Shown: one piece after another, positions 7,915 through 11,690 of the stretch
Layout: every line of letters begins with the position of its first letter
Position numbering within the stretch: position 1 is the stretch's first letter
Source: an uncultured Spartobacteria bacterium
GTDB lineage: Bacteria; Verrucomicrobiota; Verrucomicrobiae; Chthoniobacterales; UBA6821
DNA: 11,690 nt
Direction of reading: 5' to 3'
Assembly: GCA_903919105.1 (NCBI GenBank)
Contig: CAIXGT010000153.1
Span: 1-11,690 of the forward strand
Position numbers and translations under genes: made by a program
The notes under the pieces: generated by a model
The model's input: only the letters and a program-made list of their open reading frames with translations
Told to the model about the DNA's origin: nothing
Database searches by the model: none

Positions 7915-9873
7915 ATGACTCCCGGAGCGCGCCACTATCAAGGGGCAGGCGACGGCGGCTCCCCATTACCCTCGAAGCCCGTTACGCTTGAGAGGAAGAC
8001 AGGGATTATCCCCTTCTTCAGTTGGCGCAATGCTCTTGAGTGCCTTCTGGGAGGCATTTGCGTCTTCACTCTCTGCATGATCGGCCAGGAGTTTTATAAG
8101 GTCGCTGGGACATTTGCCGCTCCTCTTTGGCCCTCCAGCGGACTTGCTCTTGCGCTTCTGCTACTGCGGGGATGGCGTCTCTTTCCGGCGATCATTTTAG
8201 GAACGATTGCGGCGACCCAAACCTTTGGTGATAGTCTGCTCTTTTCCGTCGCGGGATCCGCGGGTAATACCCTCGAGTCCCTAACCGGTTGGTACTTGCT
8301 GACACGCGTTTTTAATTTTTCCAATTACTTGCACTACCCCCGGAGGGATATGTTGCTACTGTTTCTCGCCGGGACACCCTTTGGCACGTTCCTCAGCGCC
8401 CTGATCTGCACCCTCTCTCTGGCACACTCAGGAGTTGTGATGACTTCCGGCCCGTTTCTTTCGACGGTGCTCTTCTGGAGCGGCAATATGCTCGGCATCA
8501 TCGCCTTCACCCCTCTTATTGTCATCTTGGGCGAACAGATCCCTTTCTTCACGGAGAAGAAGACCCGTCGCGGAGGGATCCTCTTTCTGCTTATTCCTTT
8601 TAGTTCAGTGCTCTTCGTCTTCGGGAACAAATTTCTTTCAAACCACACACTTGATATTCTCTCATTTCTCCTATTTCCAATCTTCATCTGGACTGCTCTT
8701 TTCTTGGGGCTTCCGAGCTCAGCGCTCTCAGTGGCCGTCGTCGCCACGATCGGCACTGGATTAACCCTCTTCGGGCTTGGCCCTTTCGTCTCTTCGGACC
8801 CAAATGAGACCTGCGGACAACTTACCCTGTATCTCCTTATTCTGGGAACATCATCCCTCGTAATGGCCGCCATTGAGCAAGAACGTACGCACGGCAAATT
8901 GAAGAAACGTCTCTCGACTCTTACTGCGGGATTGGGCTACTGGGAGTGGAGCCAGAACGAGGGAGTGAGAAATATGGCGATGATTGACAATGCATCGGCC
9001 GCAACAGCAGCCGAGATGGGGTTCCCCATTGTACTTCCAAATGACTGGATCTCAACGGTCGCTTCAGAGGAAGCCATTCATTTTCCCTGGAATCAAATTC
9101 GCCCCGGATTCGCTCCGGGCGACTTCATATCAGGTGATGTAACGCTAAGGGTAGATTCTTCCATGCTAACCATCGTCGTCACGGGCCGTGTCCTGCAGAT
9201 TGATCGTGAGGGATGCCCAGTCAGCATCATCGGTACAGCGAGGGAGGTGACGTCCGAGCGCCTTTCGGCAAAACTACGCATCGTGGCCGCTCGTCAGGAA
9301 TTGGAGTTGCGTAATATCCGATCGCATCTCAATCCTCACTTCCTCTTCAACAGCCTGAATGTTATCAAGGCCCTCATTATCGAGGACGCGACCAAGGCCC
9401 AGAGTGCCATTGTTTCCCTTTCCCAACTGCTACGCATCTCCCTGCAAGCCACGCAGGGAAAGCTAATCCCCCTGAGCACAGAAATCTCGCTGATCCGTTC
9501 CCTTATCGATCTTCAAAAGATGCGCTACGAGGACCGCCTTCAGGCTGTTATGAGCATCGAGGCCGAGACAGAAAACGTCATGATTCCCCCGATGATCTTT
9601 CAGCAACTTGTGGAAAACGCCATCAAACATGGTATTGACTCCAGGATCTACGGTGGCGAAATCCGAGTTGAGGCTCTTCTGGAAAGAAGTCATTTGCTAC
9701 TTGCAGTAAACAATCCCGGAACTTTAAGAGAGGGCTCGCACAATAGCTTCGGTCTACGAAGCATTCATGAACAGTTGGATTCCATCTATGGAACCAGAGC
9801 CTCGTTTCGCGTCGTCAATCAGGCAGGGGATGCCGTTAGGGCGGAGATCAGGATTCCCCTCATGATGAACTGA
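7915..9873 (+). CDS. MASE1 sensor histidine kinase of the LytS/YehU type
   Basis: This is a membrane sensor kinase of 652 residues. Residues about 38-320 form a MASE1-type integral membrane sensor of around eight helices, with the hallmark LWPSSGLALALLLL (71-84) and PAIILGTIAA. A linker with a possible PAS-like fold (GYWEWSQNEG onward, about 340-450) follows. The kinase core is the His_kinase (PF06580) type: HLNPHFLFNSLN (471-482) with the presumed phosphorylated H475, an N box QQLVENAIKHG (563-573) and a G-rich FGLRSIHEQL (612-621). Such kinases pair with LytTR regulators, and one follows at 9957. The ligand is unknown. The start at 7915 is 9 bp after leuD, so it may share the leuCD transcript. 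The first 35 residues look non-membrane and poorly conserved, so a later start is possible. Confidence 0.9.
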   Translation: MTPGARHYQGAGDGGSPLPSKPVTLERKTGIIPFFSWRNALECLLGGICVFTLCMIGQEFYKVAGTFAAPLWPSSGLALALLLLRGWRLFPAIILGTIAATQTFGDSLLFSVAGSAGNTLESLTGWYLLTRVFNFSNYLHYPRRDMLLLFLAGTPFGTFLSALICTLSLAHSGVVMTSGPFLSTVLFWSGNMLGIIAFTPLIVILGEQIPFFTEKKTRRGGILFLLIPFSSVLFVFGNKFLSNHTLDILSFLLFPIFIWTALFLGLPSSALSVAVVATIGTGLTLFGLGPFVSSDPNETCGQLTLYLLILGTSSLVMAAIEQERTHGKLKKRLSTLTAGLGYWEWSQNEGVRNMAMIDNASAATAAEMGFPIVLPNDWISTVASEEAIHFPWNQIRPGFAPGDFISGDVTLRVDSSMLTIVVTGRVLQIDREGCPVSIIGTAREVTSERLSAKLRIVAARQELELRNIRSHLNPHFLFNSLNVIKALIIEDATKAQSAIVSLSQLLRISLQATQGKLIPLSTEISLIRSLIDLQKMRYEDRLQAVMSIEAETENVMIPPMIFQQLVENAIKHGIDSRIYGGEIRVEALLERSHLLLAVNNPGTLREGSHNSFGLRSIHEQLDSIYGTRASFRVVNQAGDAVRAEIRIPLMMN

Positions 9874-9956
9874 TTTATTTTGGTTAGTCCTATTTTGTCA
9901 TTTCAAAAACAGGGCGAAATGTGTTAACGGAATTATATCTGTACCCCCCAGTGCCC

Positions 9957-10658
9957 ATGAATATCCTTATCGTCGATGACGAACGTCCTTGCCGAAATGA
10001 CTTGGAGCGTTCCCTCAGAACACTTGGGGTGGATGGATCCATTGAGAAGGCCGCCTCCGTTGATGAAGCTATAGAACTCATCAACGCTCAAATTCCCGAC
10101 GTCATCCTCCTTGATATCGAGATGCCGGGAGAAAATGGATTTGATCTGCTCAGCCGCCTTGGAAATGCAAGTCCTCCCGTCATCTTCACCACCGCTTACG
10201 AGCAGTTTGCAGCTCGAGCCTTTGAAATAGAGGCCATTGACTACCTCCTCAAGCCTTTTGATTCACAGCGTCTCGCCAAAGCTCTTGAACGCATTCCCCT
10301 CCCGGATCGAAAATCTCCCGCACTCACTCAAGGTGACTCTATCCTTCTCAAGCTTGACGGCGAATGTCTTCTCCTCCCGGTCGAGAGCATCGAACTCGTA
10401 GTAACCACCGGCAACACATCAGAGGTGTTTTGGGGTGACTGTTCGGGGAGGGTCAACAAACCGCTGAAGTATCTCGTGCAAAGACTCGATTCTTCGCTGT
10501 TTTTCCGAGCTACCAGGGATCAATTGATTAATCTGCGGAAGTTCGTTTCCATGAAGATAAATGATCAGGGACTGGTGCAGGTCCAACTACCCCACAAGCG
10601 TCAGGTCATATTTTCACGCCGTCAGAGTACCCTCTTCAGAAAAATTCATAAGCTCTGA
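9957..10658 (+). CDS. LytTR-family response regulator
   Basis: This is a two-component response regulator of 233 residues from the ATG at 9957. The receiver domain (1-about 115) has the acidic pair in MNILIVDDE (D7, D8), the phospho-acceptor D53 in ILLDIEMPG, T78/T79 in FTTA, and K99 in LLKPFD. The C-terminal half (about 126-233) is a LytTR DNA-binding domain: SILLKLDGECLLLPVESIELVV, then FFRATRDQLINLRKF and VIFSRRQSTLFRK. It is the partner of the LytS-like kinase upstream and should act as a DNA-binding regulator. The frame extends to an ATG at 9921, which has an AGGG nearby, but regulators of this family start at the MxILIVDDE strand, so I chose 9957. The gap to the kinase is 83 bp with no strong promoter seen. 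Confidence 0.93.
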   Translation: MNILIVDDERPCRNDLERSLRTLGVDGSIEKAASVDEAIELINAQIPDVILLDIEMPGENGFDLLSRLGNASPPVIFTTAYEQFAARAFEIEAIDYLLKPFDSQRLAKALERIPLPDRKSPALTQGDSILLKLDGECLLLPVESIELVVTTGNTSEVFWGDCSGRVNKPLKYLVQRLDSSLFFRATRDQLINLRKFVSMKINDQGLVQVQLPHKRQVIFSRRQSTLFRKIHKL

Positions 10659-10726
10659 CTTCCTCTCCAGCGGATTTTCGAGAAGAAGGCTTTTCCTAAT
10701 CTCCTTGGCCATGCAATGAAAGGGGC

Positions 10727-11690
10727 ATGAATTTTTTTCTCCATGGTATTTGTGTCGCGGGGTTGTTGATTTTGACCCCCTTCTCACGGGCTTCCACTTG
10801 GTCGTTTGCTGTTGCCGGAGACGACCGAACGGATGTGCGCGCGGACAAGGTTGATCCTACCGGCATTCACACCGAGGAACTAACTAAGCTGATGCAGGCC
10901 CTCTCGACCGCCAAGCCGGCTTTCCTACTATTCACGGGGGATCTCGTCTATGGAGACAACATGCGGATCCCGCAGAAGATCGCGGAACAGTTCTCTGCGT
11001 GGAAGAAACTCGTCGCCACGAATGCTCCCGGCCTGACCATCCTTCCTGTAAGAGGTAATCACGATACGCTTGGGGATATCGAGGGAACCGCCTGGTTGGC
11101 TGCCTTCGAACCCGATCTGACTTCCAACAAGGTCGGCTACTTCCCAGGACAAAAAGGCTTCAGCTACTCCTATATCGTCCCGGGCCATCCCGAGACGGCA
11201 GTGATCGCGCTCGACCAGTACAACCCAGCCGCTCCTCACAAGGTGGATCTTGTCGGTCTCGAAGCGTCCCTCAAGGAACTTAAGGCCAAGGGTGTGAAGA
11301 ATCTCTTCGTCTTCGCCCACGAGGAGGCCTTCACCGCAGGATGTCATCCCGACACAGACAACATGGCTGCGCACCCCACAGACCGCGACAAATTCCTGGA
11401 ACTCCTACGTACCAACGGCTGCGAGTATTTCTTTATCGGCCATGATCACTTCTATGACTGGATGGAGATCCGCAACTGGCGCTGGCCCGCTGACTATGCG
11501 CTGAACCAGGTTGTGGCCGGGACGGCCGGAGCCCCCTTCTATCCGGACAAGACCTATTTCGGCGCTCATGACGGCTACGAGTTGATCCGACTCGACCACC
11601 GGCAAAACACCTACGGCTATCTCCAGGTGACCGTCAACGATGATCCGAAGCCGGGTGAAAAAGCAGTGAGCGTGAACTTCGTCCCGCTCG
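10727..11690 (+). CDS. Secreted calcineurin-like metallophosphoesterase, partial (C-terminus beyond right edge)
   Basis: The frame opens at ATG 10727 and stays open to the window end, giving 321 residues. The N-terminus MNFFLHGICVAGLLILTPFS is a signal peptide with likely cleavage after SRA (residue 22), so the protein is exported. Metallophosphoesterase motifs follow in order: GDDR (31-34, replacing the usual DxH), GDLVYG (71-76), RGNHDT (109-114), AHEE with H198, and GHDH (238-241). Together these build a di-metal centre for hydrolysing phosphoesters; the substrate is unknown. The first motif has Arg where many relatives have His, as in GD[DS]R-type subfamilies. AAAGGGGC lies immediately before the start, too close for a standard ribosome site, and no upstream in-frame start is better. 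A 68-bp gap separates it from the response regulator. Confidence 0.88.
   Translation, partial: MNFFLHGICVAGLLILTPFSRASTWSFAVAGDDRTDVRADKVDPTGIHTEELTKLMQALSTAKPAFLLFTGDLVYGDNMRIPQKIAEQFSAWKKLVATNAPGLTILPVRGNHDTLGDIEGTAWLAAFEPDLTSNKVGYFPGQKGFSYSYIVPGHPETAVIALDQYNPAAPHKVDLVGLEASLKELKAKGVKNLFVFAHEEAFTAGCHPDTDNMAAHPTDRDKFLELLRTNGCEYFFIGHDHFYDWMEIRNWRWPADYALNQVVAGTAGAPFYPDKTYFGAHDGYELIRLDHRQNTYGYLQVTVNDDPKPGEKAVSVNFVPL

Noticed and set aside
7258..7941. 227-residue minus-strand frame opposite leuD
   Set aside because: It is an antisense shadow of leuD, an effect expected in GC-rich coding DNA.
10928..11374. 148-residue minus-strand frame at the right end
   Set aside because: It is antisense to the metallophosphoesterase frame, which carries a signal peptide and ordered metal motifs.

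Overview
The window looks like a bacterial chromosome segment in which a compact, decayed-looking integron and small accessory genes (about 185-3487) sit against core metabolic genes. Verrucomicrobiota is my best guess for the host, based on the style of LeuC and LeuD, the generally weak Shine-Dalgarno signals, and an integron integrase paired with a monomeric isocitrate dehydrogenase. This is inference, not a placement from a tree.

Layout. (1) At 1-184 (minus) is the start of a small two-helix membrane protein that runs off the left edge. (2) At 244-2349 is an integron. A full-length IntI-type integrase (minus) carries Ser in place of the catalytic Arg of the HxxR box. It is followed by an attI-like region and two cassettes on the plus strand. 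Each cassette is supported by an R'' box that is the exact reverse complement of the box at its own left boundary. Cassette 1 encodes a membrane protein with a zinc ribbon, and cassette 2 a four-cysteine zinc-ribbon protein. The second attC appears unusually long because of an extended loop. (3) At 2390-3344 come a 105-bp imperfect palindrome overlapping the end of a PhnA/YjdM gene, then an overlapping DUF4258/DUF2283 pair that resembles a type II toxin-antitoxin module (all minus). (4) At 3488-5711 (minus) is a monomeric NADP-dependent isocitrate dehydrogenase, broken into two frames by one extra base in a short G run. (5) From 5843 on the plus strand are leuC and leuD (isopropylmalate isomerase), then, 9 bp later, a MASE1-LytS-type sensor histidine kinase, a LytTR response regulator, and the start of a secreted metallophosphoesterase cut by the right edge.

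How the parts work together. LeuC and LeuD form the two-subunit iron-sulphur isomerase of leucine biosynthesis, and Icd supplies 2-oxoglutarate. The kinase and regulator are an adjacent cognate pair, and the tight spacing to leuD suggests shared transcription. The integron would have captured the two AT-rich cassettes, but its present integrase should be recombination-defective if the Ser codon is real.

The strongest leads are the integrase active-site loss next to a still readable cassette array, the long attC, and the palindrome that contains the phnA stop codon. I did not find convincing evidence of a wholly new multi-gene system.
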